Assembly: GCA_032622095.1 (NCBI GenBank)
Contig: CP136066.1
Span: forward strand, 232,940,961 to 233,004,960
Length of the DNA: 64,000 nt
Direction: 5' to 3'
DNA from: Siphonodentalium dalli
Lineage: Eukaryota > Mollusca > Scaphopoda > Gadilida > Siphonodentaliidae
Part shown: piece after piece, positions 1 through 13,900 of the stretch
How the letters are laid out: every line of letters begins with the position of its first letter
How positions within the stretch are numbered: the stretch's first letter is position 1
Made by a program: the position numbers and the translations under genes
The notes under the pieces: model-generated
What the model was told of the DNA's origin: nothing
Databases searched by the model: none
What the model saw: only the letters and a program-made list of their open reading frames with translations

Positions 1-1640
1 GCTCGTGTTTATATTCCTTCAAATAGACGTCGACAGCTGTGTGAACATCTTACTCGTCACAACTTTCTTTGATAATAAATTCTGGTGTAAGCAGGGACGT
101 GGCTACCATAGTAGAGGGCATCGGTCGGTTTGGGAGGTCACACTGTGCGTGCGTGTGTGCATGTGTGCGTTCCGTTAACACAGCATCCTACGTACAGGTG
201 ACATCTCTGCTCCGATCGTCACCAAATTTCATATTGATCTACGGGTTGACATCTGAATGGGAACCATTGATATAATTTTTTTTTTTACGAATTAAAAAAA
301 AACATGGCCGTCAACAGCCACCTTGAATTTAAAATTTGAACCCATCCGCAACATGGTCGCCAGCAGCCATCTTGGATTTTACTCTTTTCATGACAAAACC
401 ATTCAGCACACCCTACAGACCACATCGCTCATCCGATCATCACCAAATTTCATTCGGGTCTTCGGGGTAACCACTAGATGAGAGCCAGCAATTATATATA
501 TATTTTTTAACAATTTCGTTGACAAATATGGCCGCCAGTAGCCAGATTGGGTTTTACTCTTTGTGTGACTAAATTCTTCGACACACCCTTCTGGCCACCT
601 CCCTCATACGAGCATCACCAAACTTCATATAGATCATCAGTGTGACCTCTAGATGTGAGCCATCAATCACACCGAAATTCGTTCAAAAACATGGCCACCA
701 ACAGCCATCTTGGATTTCAAATTTGAATACATCGGCAAACCCTGCTTACCGCATTTATTGGAGAATTGTTTTGAAAATTTACACGCATGTTTACAATCAC
801 CCCTAGATGGGATATATCGAATTTTAGATTTAACCCTTTACCCAACAAACCGGCCAAAACCGGCCAAATAAAGCTCCAACAGCCTAAAATATCTTCGGTC
901 TGTCTCAATAGAACCATACAAATATGGATATCATTGGAACCGGCTCCTTGACCACATTGTGATAGTTACAGTTATACCCTGTGCCAATGCATTCTCTTAT
1001 ATATGCGAGTCGACCATAGGTCGCCTCGCATATATAAGAGAATGCATTGGCCTAAAAAAAATCTTTTTTTAACACTTTTTACCATTTTTTCTTACATTCT
1101 TTAACAATTTTATAATTTGTAATGTGTTAAGCCAATGTGTTAAGCCAATGCATTCTCTTATATATGCGAGGCGACCTATGGTCGACTCGCATATATAAGA
1201 GAATGCATTGGCACAGGGCCCTTCTGTTGGGTAAAGGGTTAAAAAATGGCGGGCGGCAGCCATCGTGGGTTCAACTTTAAATTAATCATTTGGCACATCG
1301 TACTTGTATTTTACTCACTAACTATATGATTCACCCTTTAGCACACCCTACATATCACATCTATCACCCGATCAACACACTTCATATTGATCTTCGGGCT
1401 GACATCTAGATGGGAGCCGTCAATGTGTATTCGAATTTCGTTGAAAAACATGGCCGCCATTGGCTATCTTGGATTTTCCTCTTTGTAAGACTAAATCCTT
1501 CGGCACACCCTACAGGCCATTTCCCTATTTCGATCATCACCAAACTGAATATTGATCTTCGGGGTGACATCTAGATGGAGCAATCAATTGTTTCGAATTT
1601 TTTTAACATGACCACCAGCAGCCATCTTGGATTTCAAATT
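1..1640. repeat. imperfect ~200-bp repeats, interrupted by a TTAA MITE
   Basis: Words such as atggccgccagcagccatc, acaccctacagaccac and gacatctagatgggagcc recur in the same order roughly every 200 bp (about 240-370, 400-540, 600-720, 1265-1460, 1480-1640). The copies are diverged and have no coding potential. The TTAA MITE at 830-1242 sits inside this block. Confidence 0.7.
830..1242. mobile_element. TTAA MITE, family A1
   Basis: Bounded by TTAA, with inverted ends CCCTTTACCCAACA and TGTTGGGTAAAGGG. Inside are two ~70-bp hairpins built on TGCCAATGCATTCTCTTATA, themselves inverted relative to each other with an AT-rich linker between. TTAA duplication with CCC-type ends is the pattern of piggyBac-mobilised elements. 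No transposase is present. Confidence 0.88.
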
Positions 1641-1681
1641 TGAATCCATCGGCACACCTCCTTGGACGATATATACAGAGC

Positions 1682-1860
1682 GTTGGCCCAACGTTGGACA
1701 AATGTTGATAATCAGACCATATAGTCATGGTTGGCATAACGTTGTCCCAAACGTTGGAAACTATATTTATCCATTGGCTGGCATAACGTTGTCCCAATGG
1801 AGGGACAACGTTGGAACCTAAAAAAAATATAGTTTGGCATAACGTTGGGGAGTATATTAT
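1682..1860. repeat. cluster of CAACGTTG-type palindromic words
   Basis: Words such as cccaacgttgg, cataacgttgtccc and acaacgttgg recur about six times in 180 bp, giving overlapping small palindromes. A second cluster is at 3240-3550. This is a low-copy simple repeat of unknown origin; no gene is supported. Confidence 0.6.
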
Positions 1861-2104
1861 GATGTTTTTTTGGCTTCCAATAATCCGTTCATACTCTCAG
1901 TTATCACCATCAGCCACCATATCACTATCTGAGGCGAGTTTGTAATAAACTACAACTGTCATGTTATATGTCAGTTATGCAAGTATTCTGCGCTATAATA
2001 ACTTATATGTATACGCCATGCAAATATTCAGAACTCAGTGTGAGTGTGATTCAGAAAAAATATCGGGAAATTTTGAACTAATTTTACACAAAAAAGTAGT
2101 TTCT

Positions 2105-2357
2105 CACAAATATGAACTTTTTTTTTTTTTTTTTTTTAATTTTTTTATTGAATAGAAAAACATACACGGAATATCACAGACATACATTAGCATACGATAC
2201 TTCAAGGGCGAGAGGGGAAACTATCTCACTGTCACATGCGCACTGTCTTACACTCTTCGTTCGCACCTGGTGTCATCATATAATGTTACATGGACATATA
2301 ATATGTTGATATCAAATATGGGAGATTGGACACGATACACGACACAAATATGAACTT
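2105..2357 (-). mobile_element. retroposed insertion with poly(T) and 15-bp target-site duplication
   Basis: The 15-mer cacaaatatgaactt occurs at 2105-2119 and again at 2343-2357. Between them is a T run of about 17 followed by ~205 bp with no recognised similarity. A poly(A) tail on the minus strand plus a long target duplication is the signature of LINE-mediated retroposition. The cargo could be a LINE 3' end, a SINE or a processed RNA; it is not identified. Confidence 0.8.
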
Positions 2358-2431
2358 ACCTCGGATAGCAACACTGAATGATGGTCGTATCTAAAGAACG
2401 AACAAATACTAGAATTCCAAAATATAGATAT

Positions 2432-2831
2432 TTAACCCTTTACCCAACAGAAGGGCCCTGTGCCAATGCATTCTCTTATATATGCGAGTCGACCATAGGT
2501 CGCCTCGCATATATAAGAGAATGCATTGGCTTAACACATTAAAAATTATAAAATTGTTAAAGATTGTAAGAAAAAATGGTAAAAAGTGTTAAAAAAAGAT
2601 TTTTTTTAGGCCAATGCATTCTCTTATATATGCGAGGCGACCTATGGTCGACTCGCATATATAAGAGAATGCATTGGCAGAGGGCATAACTGTAACTATC
2701 ACAATGTGGTCAAGGAGCCGGTTCCAATGATATCCATATTTGTATGGTTCTATTGAGACAGACCGAAGATAGTTTAGGCTGTTGAAGCTTTATTTGGCCG
2801 GTTTTGGCCGGTTTGTTGGGTAAAGGGTTAA
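2432..2831. mobile_element. TTAA MITE, family A1 (inverted relative to the first copy)
   Basis: TTAA at both ends, with inverted ends CCCTTTACCCAACA. It has the same two hairpins and the conserved segment with gaaccggctccttgaccac, in opposite orientation to 830-1242. Confidence 0.88.
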
Positions 2832-3239
2832 TCCTTTATTTGCCTAATTCAATATAAGCAGAACGACCACCAGAACGCAGCGCGCCATACGAAAATCAGA
2901 CGTTTGACCCGCTGTGCATGCGCGCACAGATCAAGTTCGAATATGGGTTAGATCTGATTTGTTATACCAGAGTTATGGCCCTTTTTCAACTAAGAATTGA
3001 ACAGATTTGAGTTTGATAACCCAGGTAGATAACAATTAACTACCAATAATGCAGCTTAACTGCAATATGAGAGACTGCAGAAGTGATCTCTTATTGAAAT
3101 ATTAGTTATTTTTAGCCACTGTATATACAACATACATGTAGCTCTATGATAGTGGTGAAGCTGTAAGTGTAACCCAATCATGATTCAATGGACTGTCCAA
3201 TTCAGTTCTAATGTTTTAATTGGAATAGTCTATTTGGCT

Positions 3240-3555
3240 TGCAACGTCATTTACGTTGGCATTACAACGTTGACATAACGATTCTGTGCCAACCATATAT
3301 ATACCAACCAAAAACAACCCAGCGTATTGAATGGCGTAGCGTTGCATATTGTGTCAGCAATTATTGTGTATAAAGCCAACCAAGGACCAACAACGCCAAA
3401 CCAACCACTGTACCGTTACTGCAGTTAATTCCGTTGGCACGTTGGGCCAACGCTATATTTCAAACGAATGTGAGGAATACGTTTGGCCAATCAAGGGCCA
3501 ACAACGTCAACGTCGACATTATGCGACGTTGGCCCAACGTATTATAATTTTAACT
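3240..3555. repeat. second cluster of CAACGTT words
   Basis: ttggcattacaacgttg, cgttgggccaacg and acgttggcccaacg recur through 3250-3545. Related to the 1682-1860 cluster. No exon or coding signal was seen in 2832-4527 apart from this. Confidence 0.55.
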
Positions 3556-4527
3556 GGAACTTCACTCCGAGTCGGCATTCAGTTTATTGGATAATAAACG
3601 ATGGAAGGGCACACATTATTAAACTAAAAGTTAGATAAATATTTCCACTATATATATTAATACTCACACTTGCCTGGGAAGCACCAATTTCTGAACACCA
3701 TTACTCCACGTCGACGTACCCAATCCGTCGCATTATGCCCCATATACGGGGTACAATGCGATACATTTGACATTACAACATCAGCATATACCGAACTTAA
3801 TAAATGCAAGACGGACTGCAGTTTCTTTTCTTTTGTGGATTGAAAAAAGGTATAAGCGTTATTTAAAGTCATAGCAGCAGACCAATTCGAGACATTTTAT
3901 TTATTTATATGGCGGGTGAAATAGCACCATAAAGTTTTGATTTCAGGAAAATGTCCGGGGGGTAGGGTTAACAATAATTATTTATCAATATCATGTTTTA
4001 ATGTTTGGGAATGATCGAATATGTTTTTTATTTCTTTTCTTTTGAACGAATGTTACGATAAGATTTATTTTTCCAGGTTTTATTTCCGATATGCCTAATC
4101 ATATTTTTTCTCGTACTGGTTGTACCCGAGTGTCGCATTATGCCCCACAGCGAGACAACCTGCCTCTCCCCCAATATGAGTGAATGTGAATAACTGATGT
4201 ACATAGAACTGATCAACTTAGTATATAACTCGTCTTAGTTTACCAAAAAAAGCCTTGGTGGTAGTGGTAAGATGTTCTCGTTTTAACATGTATAAGACAT
4301 ATACCGAAAGTTATAAACCATTCAAAAAGGGGGTCACCAAATGTGGGTATACCCAACTCCGGCGTTTCGTATGTGAGATTAAACAGTCATAATGATGTCG
4401 GTCCAATTTGGATGTCCACTTCTATGATTGGTCTTACTAAAATAATAAATGTGCGATTCAACTTCAGTCATGGAAAAATCATATGGCCTGATAACGACCG
4501 TCTGTCGAATTATGCTCCAGGAGGAGT

Positions 4528-5003
4528 GGATAGCTCAGTTGGTTTGTGTGCCGACCTCTGAGCAACACCTTCGACACGGTCGAGGGTTCAAATCCGACAA
4601 AATATCGGTCGGACTTTGTGTCGCCATCTGCATTCCCAGTACCATGGGCATCACAAATCAATCATCGATGCCACGATCAGTGGTCTGAGAAAGATTCCAG
4701 AAGCCAAAGAGTCTCAGACAAAATTTGAAAAAATGCGTACTGGACTAATTTCGTACCTCTGCTCCTCTCGTAATCATTAATGTCATGACCAGGGATGACA
4801 CTACACTTGGCACACCGTCGGATCGGGAGCCGACGCTAATGGCTGTCCCGTGTGCAACAATGTGCGCACGTTAAAGATCCCTACCGTGGCAAAAAACTTC
4901 CTGGAAAAATTATGGATCTACTCGATCCCGTCCTGTAAAAGCCAGCCTTGGACGGGCTTGGTCACTAGGACGTAACAACTACAGATACAGACAGATACAG
5001 ATA
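4528..5003 (+). mobile_element. tRNA-derived SINE with conserved central domain and CAGATA tail
   Basis: The head has a good RNA polymerase III A box (TAGCTCAGTTGG at 4534) and B box (GGTTCAAATCC about 4584). The body contains cgcacgttaaagatccct, a word typical of conserved SINE core domains of marine invertebrates. The 3' end is a short acagatacagacagata simple-repeat tail. It does not fold as an intact tRNA gene, so SINE is the better call. Confidence 0.82.
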
Positions 5004-5004
5004 T

Positions 5005-5337
5005 GCCCCACATTACGGCGCCATGCCAACTGGGGGAATGTAACATTCTCTAATATAGCCGAAAATCTGAAGCAAATCGACAGTACCACTCCATAGAAAA
5101 CATCGTCCGAGCTACTCTCAAATGTAATTATTTACTTCTAGATTCGGGACGCAGCTATCGTCGATAAACTTACGAAAATGTGTTCGCCACCGAGAGTCAC
5201 TGTATTTCATTAATTTTTAAGAATGACGATGTGTGTTGTCAATTTGGATATAATATTTGTAAAATATAACTACTATGAGGAAGATTATTCACCATTTCTA
5301 TTTAATCACCCAACTGGAGTGTTTCACATCACTTTAA
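5005..5337 (+). mobile_element. family E repeat, 5'-truncated
   Basis: Shares gtaaatatttac, aatatataagaatgacg-like words and the end agtgtttcacatcactttaa with 15427-15804, 28468-28826 (inverted), 38473-38821 and 49779-50140. Complete copies start TTAAAGACATATTA and end TCACATCACTTTAA. Here the 5' part is missing, next to the SINE tail. Confidence 0.75.
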
Positions 5338-5339
5338 AT

Positions 5340-5918
5340 GGGTACTGTACGCCACATGTTGTTGTTGGTTTCTATAGTCTCCGAGTCGGAGAATAAGGTA
5401 ACAATTTTTCCATTATTTGAAAGTCTGTTGAGTACGAAGTCATGTTACGGATGACAAATTTACCGGAATGCAAAAATACAAATTGTCGTTGTCGAGTAAT
5501 TTTTGTAAAGTTTTCAACCAAATGAATCAAATAAAAGTTATATTATATGCATACTAGTCCCATATAATCATTTAAGTTATTGTATCGTCGCTAGTCAGTG
5601 AGTGGCTTGAGTGATCTCCCCGTATCATCATAATATTTTAAGCAATCGTGTGTGCGATCGGTTTAAAAATCTAGTATCCCTCAATTACTATTTTGATTAC
5701 GGTAATTCGTAATTTAATTGACGCCATTTTATGGCTCCAGTCATAAATTCAATTTATATCAAATTATTAACTTTTAAATTATAAAATTTTAAGATAGCCT
5801 ATTAACCTGAGCGTTTACAGAATACATCTTCGACTCAAATTACTTAAGTTTCTATATATTATCGATATTAGATCGTTGTTGTCACCGGAAATTTAATGAA
5901 AATGGCGTACAGTACCCC
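5340..5918. mobile_element. ~580-bp element with inverted ends GGTACTGTACGCCA
   Basis: ggtactgtacgccac at 5341 is inverted at 5903 as tggcgtacagtacccc. The interior is AT-rich with no reading frame. Flanks carry TTTAA on both sides, so a short TA- or TTAA-type target duplication is possible. Superfamily not assigned. Confidence 0.65.
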
Positions 5919-6732
5919 TTTAAGTTTTACTCGTAGCATGACTAAATCCTTTGGCCCCACTCTACAGACCACGTCCTTCTTCTGCTCATAACATTTCAAA
6001 TTTCCGCATCCATAATCGCTTCAATGATTACCCCCATTTTTTACAATTTGAGCTACAGTCTCATTGACACTTTCATTAGAATTCCACAGCTTCAGCTACA
6101 ACAACAACGCGGTCAAATATTTTTGGCACCGGTTATATCCGGGTCACTAATCTAATATTTGTATAAATTTTGTGAGTCTATGAAACTTCTGAAAGAATTT
6201 TGTGAGAAATGTATAAAATCATCTTACTTTTACAATTCTACTGATATCCGTGTTTACACTCTTTAACTCGTAAAATCAACATTTTAAATTTGAATAACGT
6301 CACCTTTCATTACAAGTATTTTCTGTCTCCATTCGTTTCTTACAATTCGCCGAAGATGGCTGCCAAAACGGCGACTTCAAGGGATAATATCATAAAGGGA
6401 AGGTCATATTTATGCAAACTCCAAAGTAATAATTATGACTGAAAAATATTTCTGGGTGTGACATTTAAGGAGGTCAAGTGACCAATTTATAATGGAATTT
6501 CCATGCAGATCTCAGCAGCAAAAGTTTCTGAGTATTGTTGTGCAGTATTAAAAGCAATACATATTTATCTGGCCTATTGCCTTGGAAGTTGTTCCATTAG
6601 AAAGTTGCTATATTTATTTTAGGCTTAAAAAATATTACCTGTGTATCTGCTAACCCGACCGACCCATGTCAGAAACCGCCGATTCATAATTTTGGGCTGA
6701 TTTAATCCAAAAAAATAAATATATAATGTCTA

Positions 6733-6792
6733 TACATTGGCACAGGGTATATGGGTTGATACAAAAATCGGACCTAGTGCTGAAAGGGTTAA
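6733..6792. mobile_element. A2 TTAA MITE remnant
   Basis: Only one end is left: attggcacagggtatatggg, gatacaaaaatcggacc, then gctgaaagggttaa. It matches the right end of the elements at 28239-28471 and 50712-51198. Confidence 0.7.
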
Positions 6793-7289
6793 CAGGGAAT
6801 TAAAATATCAACAAAATTAAGAAGTTATAGGAGTCCTGTTTCTTCTCTAAATCAGTCTAGTATTTTAATATGGCAGACATGATGTCTATGTATGTGGGAT
6901 GTTATATCTGCCAAAAGAAAAATCACCGCTATGTAGAAACTGGACTGATTACAAGGTTCCGAATGGCAGGACAAAAATTAAATTAAAAACAAAAATCATT
7001 CCCTAAAAAAATGTGAACTTTATGGAGCTTCAAATTATTTTTTTTGTCCCCCGGCCAAATCCAACAAACACAAAATCATTTTCTAAGAAAAATATATGGA
7101 AATGTGTACTGAACACTGTGAAGAATGGTGAACGACAAAAATATATTCATATTCTTTTAAAAATTTACTCAGAATGACTTGTTTACAAATGTTAGTTCAT
7201 ATTTCTTTGAGTTAAGCCAGGCAGACCAAAATAGTGAAAAAATTATTCTTTTGAGGAAAGTATATAGATATTTCGCGATTTTTGTTTAG

Positions 7290-7680
7290 TTTAAATTTAG
7301 TCTCCATTCTGACCAAGTTCCAATATTACAAAACTTCTTGTTTTCTTTATTTTAAAGGCCCTCTTAATTTTCGAACCCCCAGATAATTTCATATTAAATA
7401 TGTGCCATATTGTATACCATTTGAGGAAGCTCCAAAAGGTGTATTTACTTATTTGGTTTAATAAACTTTGAACATTTTGTTTTTGTTGAGTTACCAACTT
7501 GTGTTCTGTGCTCAAATTTCATTAATTTCAGTGGAAGACGAATAACTAAGTTATTCCCCCTCCATTGAAAATACATATTTTTTTGAATTCTGTTGCATTC
7601 TGTGAGCCATAACAGGGGAAATATTTCTATAATTTCAGCAGTTTTATATTTCTCTATGGGCATCTTCTGAGACACAGACG
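7290..7680. repeat. family F dispersed repeat
   Basis: Contains ttaattttcgaacccccag, ccatattgtataccatttga and aagctccaaaaggtg-type words. Related segments lie at 18165-18420 (inverted) and 44260-44440. The remaining intergenic or intronic sequence from 5919 to 7821 shows no gene. Confidence 0.65.
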
Positions 7681-7821
7681 TTTCAAATAGTGATTAATTA
7701 TAGTATTTTAATCATATCTTATGGCATAGATTGTTATTAAAGCCGTATATCAAGGCACTATAACAAAAATAATCGGTGACTTGAAATTTTAATTTTAAGT
7801 TGTGAATATTTTTCATTTCAG

Positions 7822-7965
7822 TTTTCGCATATCGTTGTTGGTGATCGGTGGGAACGATGGAGTAGGTGCACACGAACATGTGGCAGGGGAGTTAAGCACC
7901 GGCGCTGCTCTGACCAAAATGGCTGTGATGGCGAACGTATAGAGTATTCTATTTGTAACGCTCAG
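7822..7965 (+). CDS. PAPLN: papilin-like exon 1 of those visible: first TSP1 repeat
   Basis: Acceptor tttcatttcag, donor CAG|gtatgt, 48 codons, phase 0 to 0. The translation contains WERWSRCTRTCGRG, the tryptophan ladder and C-x3-C-G-x-G of a thrombospondin type 1 repeat, then further cysteines ending in SICNAQ. TSP1 repeats are extracellular modules, often C-mannosylated on the tryptophans and fucosylated at the C-S/T-x-T-C region; CTRTC fits that form. An upstream exon with the start codon and signal peptide must exist, because this exon opens in frame without a start. A snapback MITE starts about 8 bp after the donor. Confidence 0.9.
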
Positions 7966-10900
7966 GTATGTCACTACACTAATGATCGACTCCTTAACCA
8001 CAGCAGAATTATTGGTAACTTTTCAGGATTTAGTCGGAAATATGGCATGTTGCCATTCACCGGAAAGCTCTCGGGAGAGCTTTCCAATGAATGGCAACAA
8101 GCCATATTTCCGACTAAATCCTGAAAAGTTACTCATAATTCTGCTGTGGTTAAGAAGTTGATTACTTAGAGCATTACTGTATTGTTTCATGGCAGGGGTG
8201 TATCAGTACAGCCCTAGTGATTGCATGGTATAATTAGATTTGGGCCATGACAGGAGGTGTAGCATCACTAAATTTATCCTCTGGACACCTCATTCAGATG
8301 GTGATGTGCACCTATTGGAGACCTCATTCAGATGGTGATGTGCACCTATTGGGCACCATGATTATGCATAATGTCTTCTGCCAACAGGGGCGCCGGAAGC
8401 ATCCAAGGGCAGGGGGGGGGGGGGGCAGAGCTTACAAAAAGGGCACTTTTCCGCAAAAAAGGGCATTTTCTCCGCAAACTCGGGAAAATAACCATAAATT
8501 CATTGTGGCAAAAATCCCAATTTTAATGGTATTTGTCGGTTTTTATGGCCGTTTTGTGATAAAATTGACAAAAAATTAATATTCCTTGTGAAATTGGTGG
8601 TATTTGGACCAAAAAAGTCACATTTTGCTATAAAAACACGAGATTAAACACACAAAAAGCATTTTCTGTCTCCAGAAAAAGGGCAAGTCCTGCCCCCGCT
8701 CGCCCCCCTTGGTCAAGGGCAGGGGGGTTAGCTGCCCCCTCTGCCCCCCTCTTCCGGCGCCCCTGTCTGCCAATTTGGTATTATAGAGAAACTAAACTAA
8801 AAAAGAAAAAGAATCTTTCTAAAGAAGTTTGATAAGATACTTTCAAGACTCTTCAAAGTAATTGTAATTGTAATTAATTACATTGTGAAATAGAGTCTTA
8901 TGGGAATTGTAATTGAAAAATGTTGAAGCAATTGTAATTCACAAGTAATTGCCCCAAGCCTATGCAAGAGCAGATGAGGCCTGCATGAGCAGAATGAGGT
9001 CCACATAAGGTGAATTTAGTGATTCTAGCCCACTGCAAGGTAAACATAACTAAATTCACCTTCTGGGGACCTCATTCTGCAAATTTCTGGCACCATATCT
9101 TGAGGCCTGGGTGAGGTGCAGTTTTGAATTTAAAATTTTTATGAATTTTCAACCCACCAACAAAGGCACTCAAACCACGTCCCTGATATAAACCAGTTGG
9201 TTACATCATAGAGGTAAGTGAACGTTCAGACGACCACAATGCAATAGTAAGTGGAAAGATTTCCGTCGTAGGAAGTGACTGCTAGTTGGACTGCGCATGC
9301 TCATGTCAAAATCGTAGGTAAAAAAATATCAAGCACCCTTTGATTTTAAATGCGAAATCGTGGCATATCCTTGGTCCTTGGTCGATCGTGTGTACGTAAA
9401 AATCGTAGCTGGAAATCACATCCTTTAGGAACAATCTACGATATCATAATGTACGACGACATCGCAATCGTGTGAACAAACTATCCACGATCTTGTCGGG
9501 CCCGATTCCTCCACTTACGATTGAATCGTGGTCGTCTGAACGTTCACTAAGATGCCTCAGTTGGTAATGAACCATTGATTCAGTGGCAGAGGATTTTCAC
9601 CAATCTCTACTAGTTAGACTAGTTCTGACTCTGTCACCGGCTGGGTACTAGTCTGTGTTTCTATATTTAGCATGGAGTTTTCCAGCAAAATAGGCGAAAT
9701 CCGATCGCTCCATAGTCAAATTTTCTATGTGCTTTGAGACCAATTCCCGCACTAAAACATAATGACAGAATGGAAAATCAGAGGGGTAGTTTTGTTGACG
9801 ATTTTCGCAAGCTATACTCATCAAAATTGCAGCACATTAGAACTCTTGTGTTTGACTTGCTGTGCGAGTTGTGACAATGTCGTGCACGTGCGTTTAGACT
9901 TTTGTCGAATCACACCATTTAGAAATATAGTTCTTCTGTTTTAGTGGGACTTTTCAAACTTAAGGTTCAAAATTTACATAAATTTTGTTCAATATTTTGG
10001 GTGCTTAAGCCTTAACAAGGGCAGCATGTTGCTCTGTTCGCTTAGTATACAGTAATGCTCTAATTAATCGACCTCTTAACCAAAGCATAATTATGGGTAA
10101 CTTTTCAGGATTTAGTCGGAAATATGGCTTGTTGCCATTCATCGGAAAGCTCTCGGGGAGAGCTTTCCAATGAATGGCAACAAGCCATATTTCCGACTAA
10201 ATCCTGAAAAGTTATCCATAATTCTGCTTTGGTTAAGAGGTCGATTAATTAGAGCATTACTGTATATCTTAATATCGCGGAAGTCCACCAAATGTGAGTA
10301 AAATGTCGCCGGTATAGCAGCAGCCTTACCAAGTCATCAAGGGAGGTAAACCCTGCATGGAGTTTGGATTTTCACAGGCATTTTGATTCCTAACACTGGT
10401 TCATAGGTAGTCAATTATCACACAACACCACAACACTGGTTCATAGGTACTCAATTATCACACAAAAAAAAGGAAAATAAAAAAGGAGAGCTCAAAACCT
10501 AATAGCATGATCACTCAGCTATCAACTGAAACACCCCTCAATTACCACACAGACAAATTACATCAGATTACACCACAGACCAATTACTCCAAAGTACACC
10601 AATTGCCATTATCAGTTAAATGACATCCACCAGAAGGCCACACAAGCCTTGAAATAGGGTGTCTGTCATTTGCAGAATGAGGTCCCCAGAGGGTGAATTT
10701 AGTGATGCTACCCCCGCATAGCGGACTAGCATCACCAAATTCACCCTCTGTGGACCTCATTCTGCTTACACCTCAAATGGCAGGCACCCTATTTCAAGGC
10801 TTGAGGCCACACCAATATTAAAGATGTATTCAAGGTCCCAGAACTCAAGTTACAACAAAAATCTAACAGATCTAATTTAACCCTTTCTTGGAGCTTCGTG

Positions 10901-13900
10901 AATTATTTGTGAAAACCCTGTGCCAAAGCATTCTCTTACATATGCGAGTCATCTCAGTGAGAGCTTTCCGATGAATGGCAACAAGCCATATTTCCGACTA
11001 AATCCTGAAAAGTTACCCATAATTCTACTGTGGTTATGGAGTCGGTTAATTAGGGCATTACTGTATAAGAGAATGCATTGGCACAGGGTTTTCGCTAATT
11101 TTCAGGAAGCTCCAGTCATGTAGGGGTTAATGGGTGAAGTAATTGATTACCTTAAAGGAATTAGTCTCTCAAAAAACATTTTTTTTTATCGTCATAATAC
11201 TAATAATATATGTCTAACAGACCCATTTCGCCAAGAAAATTCAAAATCGAGCAGATAGTATTTATATTATAAAGATATTAAAAAAATCGCGGAAATATCC
11301 AAAGTCAGTCAAGTGAGTGCGATCACATGACCACAACGCGGTCACATGACCGATCATCTGCATCGACGCTTACCGATGACAGCGGTGGGTGGAGCTTGAA
11401 ATAATTCCGCCAATCGCGTAACGAGTTGATAAATTACGCTGGATAATTACCTAAGCCTTTACTATAAATAGCGATCACGGAATAAAACTGTTTGAATGTG
11501 CCGAATTATGAACTGGCTTTGCTAGAATGTGGATTATATAACGAATAATGATGGCTAAAATGCACTTTGATGCGATAAAAGTTATTTGAAATGAGATTAA
11601 TTTATGCAGAAATGCAATGAGCGAGCGGAATTTCGTGCGAAACTAATTTAACTGTTTCTGAAAGAATACAAGTTAGCCTCAGTTAGGCCATATACCGGTA
11701 TTTCATTCTTCATTGTATGGTACCAATTTCGGAAGCTAGTTTACACATTAGTGTCATCCAGTTGTGCGCTATATGCGTACAATTAAATACAAATGGGTGT
11801 GATTAAAAAGGTGGTAGTTATATATTGTACTAGTACATGTATCATGATGGCTTAAATTCGTCATAATAATTTTCCTGTCTGTTTCTTCACACGAAACATT
11901 TTGTGTGGAGAAGTGCACGACTGTGAACAGCTTGCTAAAATCCTTCCAGTCAAGATCGATAAGTGAGTAAACAAAATAATTCACTCGAATACACAACAGA
12001 CTGTTGAAACTACAATAATTATTAGTTAGGCTGCAGTTTGGCATAACAACATTTTTTTTAATTGAAGGCTAGCCTGGCATTGTTTTTCAGTTTGTTGTTT
12101 GTTTTATTTTACGTTTTGATGTCACACATTGACTTTCTAGAGAAGATTTTTTTGAATTGTTAGCATAGAAAAACTCCAATGATTGCCTCTAATAAAGAGC
12201 GTCCATGTTTTCGTCGCAGTGTAGACAATAAAGAGCGTTCTCAATTATGAACGTGCTCTGTTTCGATATGTCATGGGTGATTTTGTATTGTGACAATTAA
12301 ATATAAAGAGCGTCCATGCTTCCGTCTCCCGAAAGCGGTAGACAATAAAGAGCGTTCTAAATTACGCACTGTGTTGTCTTTTTGGCGGTACTAAATAATG
12401 GATCGCTAGCCCGCTCACAACTGAACACACTACATCTACTAGCCATCTTGGAATATGTGGAGATTACAGATAATCTGGATATTTATATCGAAAGTAAAAC
12501 AACAAACAAACACAAAACAAAGGCGCATAAATAGAGTTAACATTATTCAGCCCAGTGTTTATATAAATTTGGGCGCTTCTTATATATGTATGACCAGAGC
12601 GATAATGTTCGAATTCTTTCTATTCACTTTGTGACATTTTAGAGTGCAAACAAGTTCGCGACTGGCACTGATGAATAGTCACTGAGTGATTACAAATCAC
12701 AATCAAAGCACTAATTACTACCATCTATTTACCAAAACAGACACGTGCCGGCATGTTAATTATTAATGGCTACAAAAACAACAACCATTCTAGGGGCTAT
12801 TAATTACTTTATTCACATAGTTATTGTCTTCTATTCCAGATAAACGGCCAAAGCGTAACGTAATCTATACACCACACGCGCCCACATACAACTCCGCATT
12901 TTAGTATCGGCTGACTTACGATTACGTCCTCGTAGTCTGCATAATAAACTCTGGCTCCGAATCTGTGTTTTTAATTCGCTCCCCACAAGTACGTCACTCG
13001 TAGTTTAGTCACGGAAATCTCCGAATACCGGTGGTGGTATTATTTATTTATTTTACGGGTTATTTATTACGCGATCGGAATGGGACTTGGGTCATTTTAA
13101 TCACAACAGGGAGGGCTTTCCGATTGCGTTTTGTAGTTTCTAGAGCGAATAAGTCCTTTAACCCTATCATGACTTGAGCTGCGCTGGTGCAGCATTATAT
13201 ATCTCGTGCCAGTGCATTCTTTTAAATATGCGAGTCTCATAAGGAACCTCGCATATATAAGAGAATACAATGGCCTAACAATATTTACATTTACCTTGTT
13301 AAGCCAGTGCATTCTCTTATATATGCATAGGGAACCCTGCATATATATGAGAATGCATTGGCACAGGATCTATATTGCTGCCCCAATAAAAAATAATCAG
13401 TGACTCAAAATTAAATAGTCCTTTAAATCAATATCAAATAAATTGCTACTTCTCCCTGATAACATACAGTACTGCCATAAATAATCGACTCCTTAACCAC
13501 AGCAGAATTATGGGTAACTTTTCAGGATTTAGTCGGAAATAGAGAGAGCTTTCCAATGAATGGCAACAAGCCATACTTCCGACTAAATCCTGAAAAGTTA
13601 CCCATAATTCTGCTGTGGTTAAGGAGTCGATTATTTAGGGCAGTACTGTAGGGTAAACCATCCGCCCCTTAGGCCTCAACTGCTATAGGAGACCTAGGTC
13701 AGATTGAAGTTCCCCAGTTGAAATTGGTGATGTTCAAACATTACTCACCTTGATTATGCATATTATCTTCTGAAAATTAGGGGCCATAGAAATTGAACAG
13801 AAGCGAAAAAGTAACTTAAACAATGTTAATTTGATAATTAGATACTTCCCAGAAGATGAGGTCTAAGCAGAATGAGGTCCCTGGAGGGTGAATTTGGTGT

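Noticed and set aside
4528-4620. A functional tRNA gene
   Set aside because: A and B boxes are good but the acceptor and anticodon stems do not pair, and a SINE body and tail follow.
1-7821. Start codon and signal-peptide exon of the papilin-like gene
   Set aside because: No short ATG-led hydrophobic exon with a phase-0 donor could be supported; it is probably further upstream.
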